A DNA stretch of 64,000 bases from Mesostigma viride (taxonomy: Eukaryota > Streptophyta > Mesostigmatophyceae > Mesostigmatales > Mesostigmataceae): assembly GCA_009746045.1 (NCBI GenBank), contig RPFO01000715.1:557949-621948 (forward strand), given 5' to 3'. The position numbers and the translations under genes were made by a program. Positions 9,881-20,800 of this stretch are shown piece by piece. Position 1 is the first letter of the stretch. Each line of letters opens with the position of its first letter. Below the pieces are notes generated by a model. That model saw nothing but the letters and a program-made list of their open reading frames with translations, ran no database searches and had not been told where the DNA came from.

Positions 9881-11608
9881 TTAACTCGTCGTCTGTCCCA
9901 ACTCAGTCCTCACAGGAGGACTGAGTTGACAATTTTCAACCGCATGTAGCGACTAGGTGGGGGGTCCATCCCAAATGTTTTGATGTGGATCGGGGGTGTA
10001 CTAGATGTCATTTTGTTGGCAAAAATACTGCATATGTGAAAACTTGACCCGAACACCTGAAAATTACACGGACGATGGGCACCCCTCGCGAATTTGCATT
10101 TTTCGGGATAAGAACGAGTGGGAAAAATTCAATCAAATCCTCGTGCATGAAGAAAAAATATAGGCATGTAAACAATATAGTTCTTGAAACGAGGAAAAAA
10201 ACTGGGCTCGATTTGGCCACTGCAACTGCCTGAAACAATTAAAAAACTCTCAGTCCTCAGGAGAGGAATGGGGCTTTTGCTAACTTTGCTAGCATGTAAG
10301 TGCGGTCATACTACACACCACCGTGGCCACCAACCATCCCAATCAACTCATTTCCCTTCAAGCATTACAGGACAACACACTTGCATCATCATACTTCAGG
10401 TATATCATACCTTATCATGTAGTGAGAGCCTATGCATGCATGTAGGGAATGGGCTTGGATACCCTACCAACAAAGGGTTATGTTATAAGTGTCAACCACC
10501 AATATAATGGGTAGGTTAAGCATATTTCCATTGTTTCTAACAACAATAGATATGGCTATAACTGTTTTGCCTTGCCATGATGTGGCCAACATAGTTGCTG
10601 GCACATGATGGCAGTGGTTTGTCACCAAGACTTTTCACTCACCCGTAAAAGCTTGAATGCACCCTTGACGCGGCCCGTGGCCTCAAAATCATGCAGTATG
10701 AACGTAGCAAAAGAATAACTAACATCTATGAAGGTGTTTAAACCTGCACAGCTCCTAAAACCCTGCACAACTACACTGGGTCAAGGCAAATGCCTGATAA
10801 CATCATCTGAAAAGGGGGTTTTAGAGAGGGCAGGCAACGGTCAAGAAAGAGCATCAAGACTTGAACCTGACAACGCCTCGCAAGCTTAAACTCATGTACG
10901 AACATCAAGAAACGAAGAGGCAACGATTATCCGGCTTTACCTGGCACGGCTAGCGTTACCTTGGCCCAGGCGGTGCCCGCAAAAGTGGCACTTTGCGGCA
11001 CATAGACCATGACGTGACAGAATGGTCGAAATACTCAAATCTATACTGTCACTCAATTTATTCTAATACAATGCATGTTAAAATGTAGAAAGAAACCTAT
11101 CAGCCATTGAAATTGCGCCGGAAAGCAAGCGCAGTCATCAATTCCGTCGACCTGCCTTATCGCCGTTTTTTCCAGCAAGAACAGTGCCGACACCGGGTAA
11201 ATCGCATCCCCGCGAGCTAAAAATGTATTTTTATCATCTTTAGGGCATGTTAAATCTATTTCCTGAGTTTGGACAGCTAACTCGTCCGCAAACGTAAACT
11301 GCATGCATGGGCGCGAGCCGCCATGGCTAGGTCGTGCATTTCCGGAACTCGCGTTTCACGTGGAAAAGTACCCTTACCACCTGTACTTTGACCGTACATT
11401 TAGCCGCTCATACCAAATCCAAAAAAATCGCAAAAATATGTCCAAGAAAGATCTTTTCACGTAGTATTTGAATAAATTTTGAGAGAATTTTTTTGTCAAA
11501 CATTCTGACCGGGGCGAATTTTCTACGAAACCCAAAAACTCGGTCCTCTAGAGAGGACTGAGTTCAACTCAGTCCTCCGTAGAGGACCAGGGACAGACGA
11601 CGAGTTAA
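9881..11608. mobile_element. Non-autonomous element flanked by TTAA
   Basis: TTAA occurs at 9881-9884 and 11605-11608. Inside it lie perfect 15-bp inverted termini, CTCGTCGTCTGTCCC (9885-9899) and its complement (11590-11604). Next to each terminus are hairpins built from AACTCAGTCCT/AGGACTGAGTT: one on the left (9900-9927) and two on the right (about 11547-11589). No convincing coding frame was seen in 1.7 kb. A TTAA target is typical of piggyBac-type elements, but the termini do not look like the canonical piggyBac CCC start, so the superfamily is open. Confidence 0.7.
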
Positions 11609-11639
11609 TGAAATAAAGCTCATGATTTTTCTCGTGTTA

Positions 11640-11960
11640 CACTCTTGGTGAGAAATTTCTCACCACGTTGACTTGTGATTTTTCTCGTGTTAGTGATTTT
11701 TCTCGTGTTGGTGAGAAACTTCTCAATTTTCTCAATTTTCTCAAATTTTCTCACTTTTTCTCACCCATTCTCACCTTTTTTCTCACTTTAGGGTTTTTTC
11801 TCACCCCAATCTCACCAAAACCCCCTTTTTCTCACCAAAATCTCACCCTGGTGAGATTTCTTGCCTAGCGTTTGCGGAAAAAAATTGAGATTTTTCTCAA
11901 TTTTCTCAAAAAATTCTCACAAAAGGTGAGAAAATTGAGGGTTTTGAGAAAATTCTCAGA
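11640..11960 (-). repeat. Right subterminal TTCTCAC array
   Basis: About twenty TTCTCA(C/A) motifs, the reverse complement of the left array, sit just inside the right CACTA end. Near the very end a few revert to the GTGAGAA orientation. Confidence 0.65.
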
Positions 11961-11976
11961 ATCTGAGTTCCTAGTG

Positions 11977-13139
11977 TTAGGAAAGGAGTGCGCTCTGGTG
12001 ATCCCGCTAGCTAGCTCGGTCATGCAGGCGTTTGATTTAAGTGCAGGAGTCCGCTTTGGCCCTGCTGTACTTACAACCTACGCAGAGAACTTACCAAGTA
12101 TTGGTTGATTCTAGGAAGACGTAGTATCAACTTTCAGGCAGGCGTCAGGTTGTTGTTGTTGTTGATTCTGACACCGGACCTGGCGTCAGGCAATAGGCAT
12201 TGAATTTCCGCCGGCTAATTGACATCATTCTTGAGTTGCAGACCACCGTTGCATCAACAACCAGCCTGAAGCCGGAGCACTGCAGTACAAAATGTTTCAT
12301 CATCATTATATTAAAATTCTTCTACTTGGAGAATATGCTAATACTATCGCCGCTTACTAAGAGCTTCTACCAAGAGATTCTACAAAAAGTGCCACGTGTC
12401 GTACAAGCCACGTAGCACATAGCACACTCCCAACTCGATCCGGCGCAGCCTTTTGGCTGACAGAGCGCACTCAGCCATTTTTCACTTTGGCTGGCGCCGG
12501 GCGACGCGGTAGGCCAAACTCTGGAGTACCCGCATGTACGATTTTAGGGGGCCGGGGATGTCCCCCCTCCTGCTGCTGATCGCGTCCGTCGCTGATCGAG
12601 ACCAGTGTGCCTGCATGGGGTGCACCCCATGCATGCAAGAAGTCAATAACATCTGAGGTGTTCTTCCAGCGTCGAAAGCCGGCCTACATTGTTGCCCTCA
12701 ACCGGCGCATTTATCGCGGATTAACGTACACACCATCGATCCGCGCGCAGGCTACTACCCCTCGGAGGGGTACGCGTAGGGGCGGGTTGGATGCACCCGC
12801 CCCCCCCCCTCCCGCCCATGCAAACCTTACCCCCACCCACCCACCTCAAACGAGGGGGCGCTCTGGCGCTAGAATTTTAGAGGGTAAACCCTGGGTAAAC
12901 GTGCAGCAACTTAGAATTTGCTTAGAGTTAGCTTATAGTTTGGTTTCGCGGCTCCGCCCACCCCATTCCATCCAGCAAGGAAAACGTGCTACATGATCTC
13001 CCAACTGATATTTATTCATTGAGCATGATAAATTACGGAGGTGAGATATATATGTCCGGGGTGCGCGCACCACTAGCTAGGGGAGCTGCTGCATGGTCAT
13101 GCATGGATATGGCCGGTACGAACCGTTCATACGGTAATA
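11977..13139. other. No gene recognised
   Basis: Mixed-composition DNA. A 129-codon open frame at 12607-12996 is Pro/Thr-rich through a C-run and shows no motif. Confidence 0.45.
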
Positions 13140-13147
13140 TAACATAT

Positions 13148-13976
13148 CAAAGAGACAACCAGCGCAGGCCAGAAATCGGGAGAATCCGGACCATGGTAGC
13201 TCGAGCCTGCCGTTATCTTTTCCGCGTTTTCGAGTCGTTCAGGATGATGAAGATGAATGGTGATGGAAATGTGTATCCTTGTGCATTGAAATTATGGCTG
13301 GCTTACGTGTGGAGCGACTAGATGACCTAGACGGTGGGGCCGGAAACAGCATGCTTGATCAGGGCGTGTGTTTCTAGCCTAACTGGCCGGGAGTGTCTAG
13401 TGGTGAGCACCATTGCTGCGATCGCTCTCCCACCATTTACGAGGAAATACCCGCAAATGGAAAACCACTGAAAAGGTCTAGCTAGTCAGTCATCACGTTA
13501 GCCATGCCATGATTCCAAACGTCCAAGAACTGCACACGGTGCAAAGGCAAAAAGCCGGAGGACAGCACTTTCAAATGTGCGGCGGGAACCAAAAGCCCGC
13601 GGATGCCAGAAAACATCGTGCTGCGGCAGCGACGCGACGATGTGGACAACGAATTCAGTGCCAAGCTCGGAACGGCCGCAAAGGAGATCTGGCATCACAG
13701 GGTTCAGATGTGCGGAGATACTATGCGATCCAGCCGGTCCACGACCTGTTTGTAGAGCTTGTGCCAAGGGGCAGCACCGAACAGATGTGGGTGACGTTGC
13801 AAAAAACATCGGACTTGTCGGAGCATAATGGCTCGGTCATAGTCTTTGACCAATAAACGCTGCAAGAGTTCAACAAGAGTCGTGATGAAATCAACACGAT
13901 AAGAACAAAGACGGGAAAAACGATGTAACTGAGAAAGAACAACACCATATTTTGCTGTGTGGGAACATAGGGCAGG
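13148..13976 (+). mobile_element. R2 element, longest copy (829 bp)
   Basis: It starts at the fixed end (here CAAAGAGACAACC) and ends just before a repeated TAACATAT: the 8-bp duplication is at 13140-13147 and 13977-13984. Read on the minus strand the interior has broken frames with protein-like character (for example VDFITTLVELLQRLLVKDYD about 13900-13840, then FVVHIVASLPQHDVFWHPR about 13650-13590). It may therefore be a 3' part of a formerly coding element. I do not recognise the protein. The orientation is given as the strand on which CAAGGAG reads. Confidence 0.65.
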
Positions 13977-13984
13977 TAACATAT

Positions 13985-14390
13985 GAGGCATTAATTAATT
14001 AAATAAGAACATACCTCCGTGGGGAGGATATGTAACACATATATCCCTGAGAAGGGGCATATGGTACGCTGGCGGCATACGGCAGGCTCGAGCTACCATG
14101 GTCCGGATTCTCCCGATTTCTGGCCTGCGCTGGTTGTCTCTTTGATATGGTTTTTAATACATTCTAGTAGGCGACAACCTGCAGGTGGTGGGTGTAAACT
14201 GCCACCTACTCGGGGTGCACATGCAACTGAGGTGCACCTGCACCACCCTGTATTCCAGCAGCTGTGCAAAGTTTCGGACATGGGGTGGAAGATGATCATG
14301 GCTAAGCAATGGCTAGGGCATGATCGATGGCATCTCAGCAGAGAGTGGCTCTCTGCATGGGCAAAGCATGCACGATGACTCAAAACAGAT
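13985..14390 (-). repeat. R1 copy with (TTAA)n tail and nested R2
   Basis: The minus-strand R1 sequence includes the conserved AATACATT joint and GGGCATATGG. The TTAATTAATTAA tail is at 13990-14003. A 79-bp R2 insertion splits it at 14066-14144. Confidence 0.65.
14066..14144 (-). mobile_element. R2 mini-insertion with ATATGGT duplication
   Basis: A 79-bp insertion ends TGTCTCTTTG on the plus strand (fixed end, reverse complement). ATATGGT stands at 14059-14065 and 14145-14151. The uninterrupted host reads GGGCATATGGCTTTTAATAC in other R1 copies. Confidence 0.75.
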
Positions 14391-16270
14391 CTGCATGCAG
14401 TAAGGCTGCCCCATGGTCCAGAGCCTAGTTAGACAGGGGCCTTGTACATGCACGCCTACTACAGGCACTATACCAGCTGACTCATGAACATTAACTCTTC
14501 AACCGTCTGGACTGGAACCACCGAAACGGACTGAGTTTGGGTATCTTTGTGCGCCTGAGAGTAACTAGCCAAATAACATTTTCTGGCCCACCCTTGGAAC
14601 CAAGCATGCTTTTATATCAAATAATGTTTGGGAAATTTGGTTGGTCACATATCTATGCCCCATGCATGCTATAAATAGCACCCCCCCCAGGGGGGTACGG
14701 TGCACATGGGGTTGGAGACATATATAATGCATTATAGACCATTTACACAAATCAGGTGGCCCTGGCCTTTTAAAGGCAGTTTATTAGAATCACAGGCATG
14801 CCATCAATGCATTCACAGCATGAAATGTCACAGAACTGCACATGCTATCTAGCAAACAGCCCAAAATAGCTCAGACCGTTATAACGGTGCAAGCTATTTT
14901 GGGACGGTTGCTAGAACTGCCGTATAGGTTTCCTATCCCAAAGTGGCACAAAACAACAACTAGATGGCCACAAAAGCAATGCCAACACCATGTCCAGCAT
15001 ATAAGACACAAGCTCATGCTATACAATAGGTGTAAGGCTCATATCAAGGCCTAAAGCGCGCGTACAAAGGGTGGCAAGGAGCTACATCACTAACACACCC
15101 AATGAACGACAAAACACCTCTATGTTCTTGGAAACAATGAATAAAACAATAGGAATAAGTTGGTATAATGCTCCCATGCAAACAGGTTATGGGTATCTCC
15201 ACGATTTTCACATGCAATGGATGCAAAACAAGAAGGTGGGCGTTGGCCAGCAAAACAAGAAGCCACGCCTAACACTGGTCAGAAAAGAACTTGTCTCGGG
15301 GTGCTTGACCAAGGAAAAGCATTGGGTAATCAACGTTACCATATTAGTGACCGATAACAATCGTTACCTCGCTATTTCCGTTGCAGCATCAGCTAACGGT
15401 GACCAAACATGGTCCAAAATCTGCTTGACCTGATGGTATTCCCCAACCATGACAAGCCGATGCGTAGAGGCAGCAAAACAACAAAAAGACAATCACAACC
15501 CCTCGGTAATAACTCTGATATTAGCTTTAAACGATAATACAACTATATACGGCTAATAGAACACGCTTGGAGGCTAGAACGTACCAGGTCGGTACAGCAG
15601 ATTACCTTTCTTGCGCGAGCCAGCACGCCAGAGTAATGGACGTAGCCTCGAGCCTTTACTGGCTGCCAATGCTAATCAATCTTGTTGGGAACAACGTACT
15701 AAATTGATCGATGCGCAGATGTCTGGGAAAATTCGGCCTAGCAACATGCAGCACTCGCACCATCACTGCCTGGCCGCTAACGTCATTTGCTGCGCCGACC
15801 AGCACCCCGAGACCCATCTACGTACCTCCGAACCTTCCATGGCTAGGGATATTCAATTTTTAGGATCTAAGAATCATGCCTACAAAATTTGAGTCCAATA
15901 CGTCAAGCCATTCTCTCGTACCAGTCAGTTCTTTGCACCGCCATAGCCGTGCGCGTCAATATTTTTCCTGCACGTCGGTCCCGTTGGACCATGGTACCCC
16001 CCTAACTTTGCTCAAGCATATCTCCCTGGCCAGGTGTCCAAAGTACGGTCTGAAGTGCTCTACGGAAAGCTGACGTCTAGATCTTTCGATCCCCCCAGGT
16101 TTGACCGTTAAATTATTATTGGCGCGGCGCCTGGTAGGCGCACAAACTCAGTCCGTTAGAGTGGTAGGACTTCAACTGGTACCACGAAAACGGCGCGAGA
16201 ACGGTTTAAGAGTTAATTAGTCATGTACATGTGTGCCCATGCCGCGCCACACACCAGATGCTGCCTATAG
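14391..16270. other. No gene recognised; one strong hairpin
   Basis: AT-richer DNA without a credible coding frame (a 120-codon frame at 15071-15433 has no motif). It contains the inverted repeat at 14848-14915. Confidence 0.45.
14848..14915. repeat. 24-bp inverted repeat (hairpin)
   Basis: TCTAGCAAACAGCCCAAAAT... is followed after 20 bp by its near-perfect complement ...ATTTTGGGACGGTTGCTAGA, with two mismatches by eye. The loop itself contains the palindrome ACCGTTATAACGGT. It may be a foldback element or a small structured RNA locus. Confidence 0.7.
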
Positions 16271-16274
16271 CTTT

Positions 16275-16585
16275 ATTATGTAGTTATGCTGTGACTACGC
16301 AGAGAGGTACTCTCTGCTGAGACGCCATGCCTTAGCTTTTGTATAGCCATGCTGATCTTCCCCCCCCAGGACAGGCTCCCCTTAGTTGGGTGCTGCTTGA
16401 GACTCTGGGGGTGCAGGTGCCCTGGTGAACCTCTCGAGTGCTCAAGTGTTGTTTACATTCCCACCCCTGCAGGAAGTAGCTTAGAATGTATTAAAAGCCA
16501 TATCAGCCCAGGGCTTCTCTGGGCTATGTGCTACATTTACTCCCAACGGAGTTATGTTGGACTAATTAATTAATTAAGTAATTAA
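16275..16585 (+). repeat. R1 repeat with (TTAA)n tail
   Basis: Closely follows the order of the 1860-2135 copy (GCTGAGACGCCATGCC, AATGTATTAAAAGCCATAT, CTCCCAACGGAGTTATGTT) and ends in TTAATTAATTAAGTAATTAAT. It is not attached to ORF1 here. Confidence 0.75.
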
Positions 16586-16659
16586 TGGTCCAGAGCCCAC
16601 AGATATTGGCTTGGAACACATTTAGAGGCGCCGGTTTGGGAGAATATAAAGGCCTCTCC

Positions 16660-16975
16660 CGGAGCCTGAGGGGATTTGGGGGCATACCCAGGGTTAACCC
16701 ACACACCCCTATATGAGGCATGCGACCGGAGAAAAGTGGGGGAAATGGGGGGTGAAGATGGGGGCCGTAGAGGAAAAGGGGCTCGGTGTGCCGGGGGGGG
16801 ATGGGGGTTATGGTAGCTACAACCCCCTTGAACCCTGGTACAGGTTGAGGGGGAGGGGCGTGGGTCGAGACCCCTCCCCCACCTTACATGATGAGGGGCC
16901 CGGGGGGGGAGGGCGCCGCAGGTCTGGCCCCCCTCACCCCCCCACCCCTGCTCAGGAGGGGGAGGGGGTACATAA
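16660..16975. repeat. G/C homopolymer-rich tract
   Basis: Alternating runs of G and C (up to 8) create open frames on both strands that are not convincing proteins. The tract has potential for G-quadruplex structure. A similar tract lies at 59170-59460. Confidence 0.5.
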
Positions 16976-17814
16976 CTTTGACACTCGCTCCGGCATTGTC
17001 GCGAACTGTTTGGACTGTTTGGAGCAGGATGAATCTGCCACATCAAATCCTGCAGAACTGGAGCATGGCCAGCACAAATGTATTTGGGGGTTTCGCTGAT
17101 ATTCAATATGGCATATTATGGTACACCATGAAATCCAATGCGTTATAGTACCTTCAATTATAGCTCTGGCACCTTGTGGCCATCAGCTTGCGCCTTAGCC
17201 GACGTCTTGAGCCCACCTCACCTAAATGTAGCACGAGCTATGCGTCAGCCTTCCTATATATGGTAGTGCACTGGTTGTATTGCACCCACAGCGTTGCGCC
17301 CCGGCATCATGCTGTAGAGAGCGCTAGAGCGCTCTGTGGCCTGCCCACTTGCGGCAGTGAGAGAAGCTAGGGCGCCCTCCCTCCTCGCTGTACGTGTATA
17401 TAGGGTTGAAGGTTCCTTTACTCTGTATAGGCACCCACGTGACGCAGTCACGTGCTTATTAATTAGTGCAGTCACGTGTTAAGTTAATTAGTGCAGTCAC
17501 GTGCTTATTAATTGATTAATTCATGAAATCCAATTGTGGATGCAGCAGTTATTTTTTGAAGCACGAAGTAACAGCATATCATGTCTCCCCTACTGCGGTA
17601 GTTAGCCCTGCTTTTTAAAAAATGACTCAACACCTTGCGCCGGCTCAGGCCATTACTCCATCAAAGAAGTCCTTGAGGCTCGATTCAACAGCTCTTCCAT
17701 TGACTTCATTCATATCTAAGCTAGGTGTACGCTCACATGGCAGCACACGTTTTCATCGCTCCGATGCATTCCCTGCACCCATACAAGGCCCCACTATGTT
17801 GGCCCACGCCTTTG
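16976..17814. other. No gene recognised; CACGTG repeats
   Basis: Between the G/C tract and the next gene the only structured element is a short tandem repeat at 17444-17515: GCAGTCACGTG followed by an AT-rich TTAATTA spacer, three times. CACGTG is an E-box/G-box palindrome. Confidence 0.5.
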
Positions 17815-20800
17815 TCACCAATAGACCGGGCTCTCCAGCCTCTTCTCAAACTCATCCAGCTCTAACAGGTCATGGGCGGAGTCCTCAGTGGCGCCGCTGT
17901 TCTCCCGCGGCATGCCGGCCTCCCCCCTGCCTGGCCCCCTGCCACCCTGGCGCGGGTGGCCAGCGCCATAATGCGAGCGCGAGGTGGAGTGCGTGGTGTG
18001 CGGCCGCCCGTCCGCGCCACGGTAGCTCCCCCTCTCCCCATAGACCCCGCCATGGTCGTGCGTATCGTGTGCCCAACGCACGCTGCTGGGGGCACCGTGC
18101 CCTTGCTCCCCCCCCCTGGGCGGCATTTCCGGGGCCGCATACCCGGCGTGCGTTGCGGAGGCGTGGGGCGAGTGCCGCGCGGACACAGCGCCGCGTAGCC
18201 TTCGCCCCGTGGCCGCGTCGTAGAGCGGCAACTGCGCGCGCTCCTCCTCGTCGCGGCCCGTGATCGTCCCATGGATGCGCTCGATGGCCGCCACGTTGCC
18301 CACGCGCGCATTCATTGCCTGCACCAGCACATGGCACACACAGGGGGCATGGCACACCAAAGGCACACCTAGTTTAGGAAAAGAGGCAGACAACACGGGC
18401 CTTAGGCTGGTGGGCAGCCAGGTACCGCAACACCGTGGGACAGCTGGCTGCCATGCCCCATGGGAAGGAGCGTATGCTCTAGCCATCTCCGCTCACGTAG
18501 GAGAACAGGACCTTACATCAGTCCAAGGTACATGAATTCACCGACCTAATAAACATCTCTTCCCAGCTCCGCAAGCCAGCTACAGAGCGTGCATAGTTGC
18601 CCGCACTTTCATCTAATGGATCAATTAATGGTACACCAACACGGCCATATTATCAACCGAGTGCTGTGCGCGTGTAAGGTACGAAGGAGACCGTGATGCT
18701 GTGGAGCCAGCGCCCTGCATCCCATCGCACATACCCACTTTGATACTGTACAACCCCCTCCCCAGTGGACTTCCCCCTTCATGACAAACCTGCCCCTTTC
18801 CATAGCCGCATTCCCTTGCTCCACCGTGGACTGAGCCCCACATCTAGGTCACCGTGTTCCTGTCATCCCTGCGCCATCGCCCTTCCCGGCCCGGCCTACC
18901 CATGGCCCCCCAAGCACACAAGCGCGACAGGTCCCCACAACCACTGCACAACCGCCACGCGCGCGGCGGGGGATCCCAAACCCAGCGCTCGCAAGTAGGC
19001 GGCGGCCAACGGGACGTGGACAAACACCACCGTGGTGCGATGGCCAGCAGCCCCCCCTTCCTTCCACGGTGGTCATCGTTCATGCGGGCCGTGGGGCCAC
19101 AGATGTAGTGATGTAGCGCCGCCCACGCACCTGGGTGCTACCTACTCATCGGATCCAGGGGACAGCCCAGAGCGCCATTTCGCCCCTCTTGTTAGAAGGG
19201 TGTACAGGTGCTCGAGAGAGCATGAGATGGGATGATCCTTTCCCACAGCCACCGCGCCTGGCCCTGGCACACACACCGCAAGCCCGCCGCCTGTGCCACC
19301 CATGCAGCCTTTTCTGCCAGAAACACACATGCGAGGCCATCTCACGACCCAGGACAACAGCCAGGGCAACATGGCACAATCACTGGCCAGCCTTCCCCAG
19401 GGAGCGACATGGCCCACAGTCAGGCACGCAGCCCCCCTTTGCGCCCCCCCTTGTGCGCACCATGCTGATCTGGCATCCGTCCCGGAAGCGCTCGCGCTTG
19501 AGGGCGATGCGCTCCAGCGTCTCGGGGTCCATCTCGTGGCGTCCGCGCGGCCTCTCCTGCACACCACGGGGGAGGGGAGCCAAGGGACAGAAGCCGGCAG
19601 GCAGCCCGGACACCGTGCCGCGTGAGAGCACATGCCATGATGAGAGCACATGCAACCACGGACAGTCGGGGCACACGCGGGGCCCTTGCGGGCCGTGATG
19701 CGACACGTGTTGCCAACCGGCGTGGCAGCCAACGCGGAACCGATTAGCGGCTGCACTGGCTGACAAGTGCATGCTGTTGTGCAGCCAAGAAACATGGCCG
19801 CCGAGAGACTTGAAGCGCGCGCCGCTTGCCAGCATTCCAAGCGTACCCGACAGCTGGCCCACGCTACACGGCCAGGGAGAGACACAACGATCGCCATCAT
19901 GGGAGCATACCAGCCATGGGCCCTGAGATGGGGAAACGCAGCCCTTGGCCGCCATCCCCGACCGTCTCCGGATGTACAACTTGGGCCACGAAGCTACCGT
20001 AGCTTCGTGGCCCAAACCATCTCTTCTATAACCAGTGATGCCTTCATCGCCACTTCACACCTCCGCCTCCCCTTGTAGGGCGCAGCGCATGCAACGCGGT
20101 GTGAGCATGCAGGGGGTGAGAGGCGCGGCTCACCTGGCTCCCGGACGCCAGGTTTAATGGCTGGTACTTCTTGGGGGAGTTTGCGCGCACAAAGCGCTTG
20201 AAGGAGGCGTTGTGGACCACCTCATGCGACGCCTGGGGCACGGGGACACCCGAGCGAGCACAGGGATGGGCGCACGCAGGAGGCAGGGGGCAGAGGCAAC
20301 CGCGGTCATATTTTGTGAGAAAAGCGTGCATTTTAAAATGAGGCTGAGGACACGACCATGCTTCATGGTTGACGCCCTGCACCAAGAACTAGAGGCTTGG
20401 AAAATTATAAGTAGACCCACAACAAGTATTGGGACTGTCTTTTTTCTCAATGGGAGTCAAGGTTTGTCTAAAGCATCCTCCCAGGCAACCTGAACAGCAA
20501 TGCCCCCCCCCCCCCCCCCCCCTGGTATCTCCTGGCCATCTCCCCCGCCCGGATGCCAGGTGCAAGGTGGCCGGTGGCCGGTGGCCGCCTCGCTTGCGCG
20601 CGCGTGAACTGAGCAGCGCCGGGGTACCCTGCCCACGTGCACCGGGCGCCTCCTTGGGATCGCTGCTATCGCAGCCACGCAGCCCCGCAGCCATGCAGCC
20701 ATGCAGCCATGCAGCCATGCAGCCACACCGCCACGCTCCCACGCCGCCACGCAGCCACACCGCCACGCTGCCACGCCGCCACGCCGCCACGCCGCCACGC

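Larger units (their letters stand above)
5860..11976. mobile_element. CACTA-type (EnSpm) DNA transposon, 6.1 kb
   Basis: The left end reads CACTAGGAACTCGG at 5860 and the right end reads CTGAGTTCCTAGTG up to 11976, an imperfect terminal inverted repeat starting with CACTA. Flanks are TTT on the left and TTA on the right, so the expected 3-bp duplication matches at two of three bases. Both ends are filled with GTGAGAA-type repeats in inverted orientation, as expected for subterminal transposase-binding arrays in CACTA elements. It contains one ORF (8655-9743), an R2 copy, and a nested TTAA-flanked element (9881-11608). No intact TNP2-type transposase was found, so this copy is probably non-autonomous or decayed. 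Confidence 0.65.

Noticed and set aside
15071-15433. 120-codon plus-strand frame
   Set aside because: No recognisable domain, no splice or context support.
16582-17106. 174-codon minus-strand Pro-rich frame
   Set aside because: Spans G/C homopolymers and the end of an R1 repeat; no motif.
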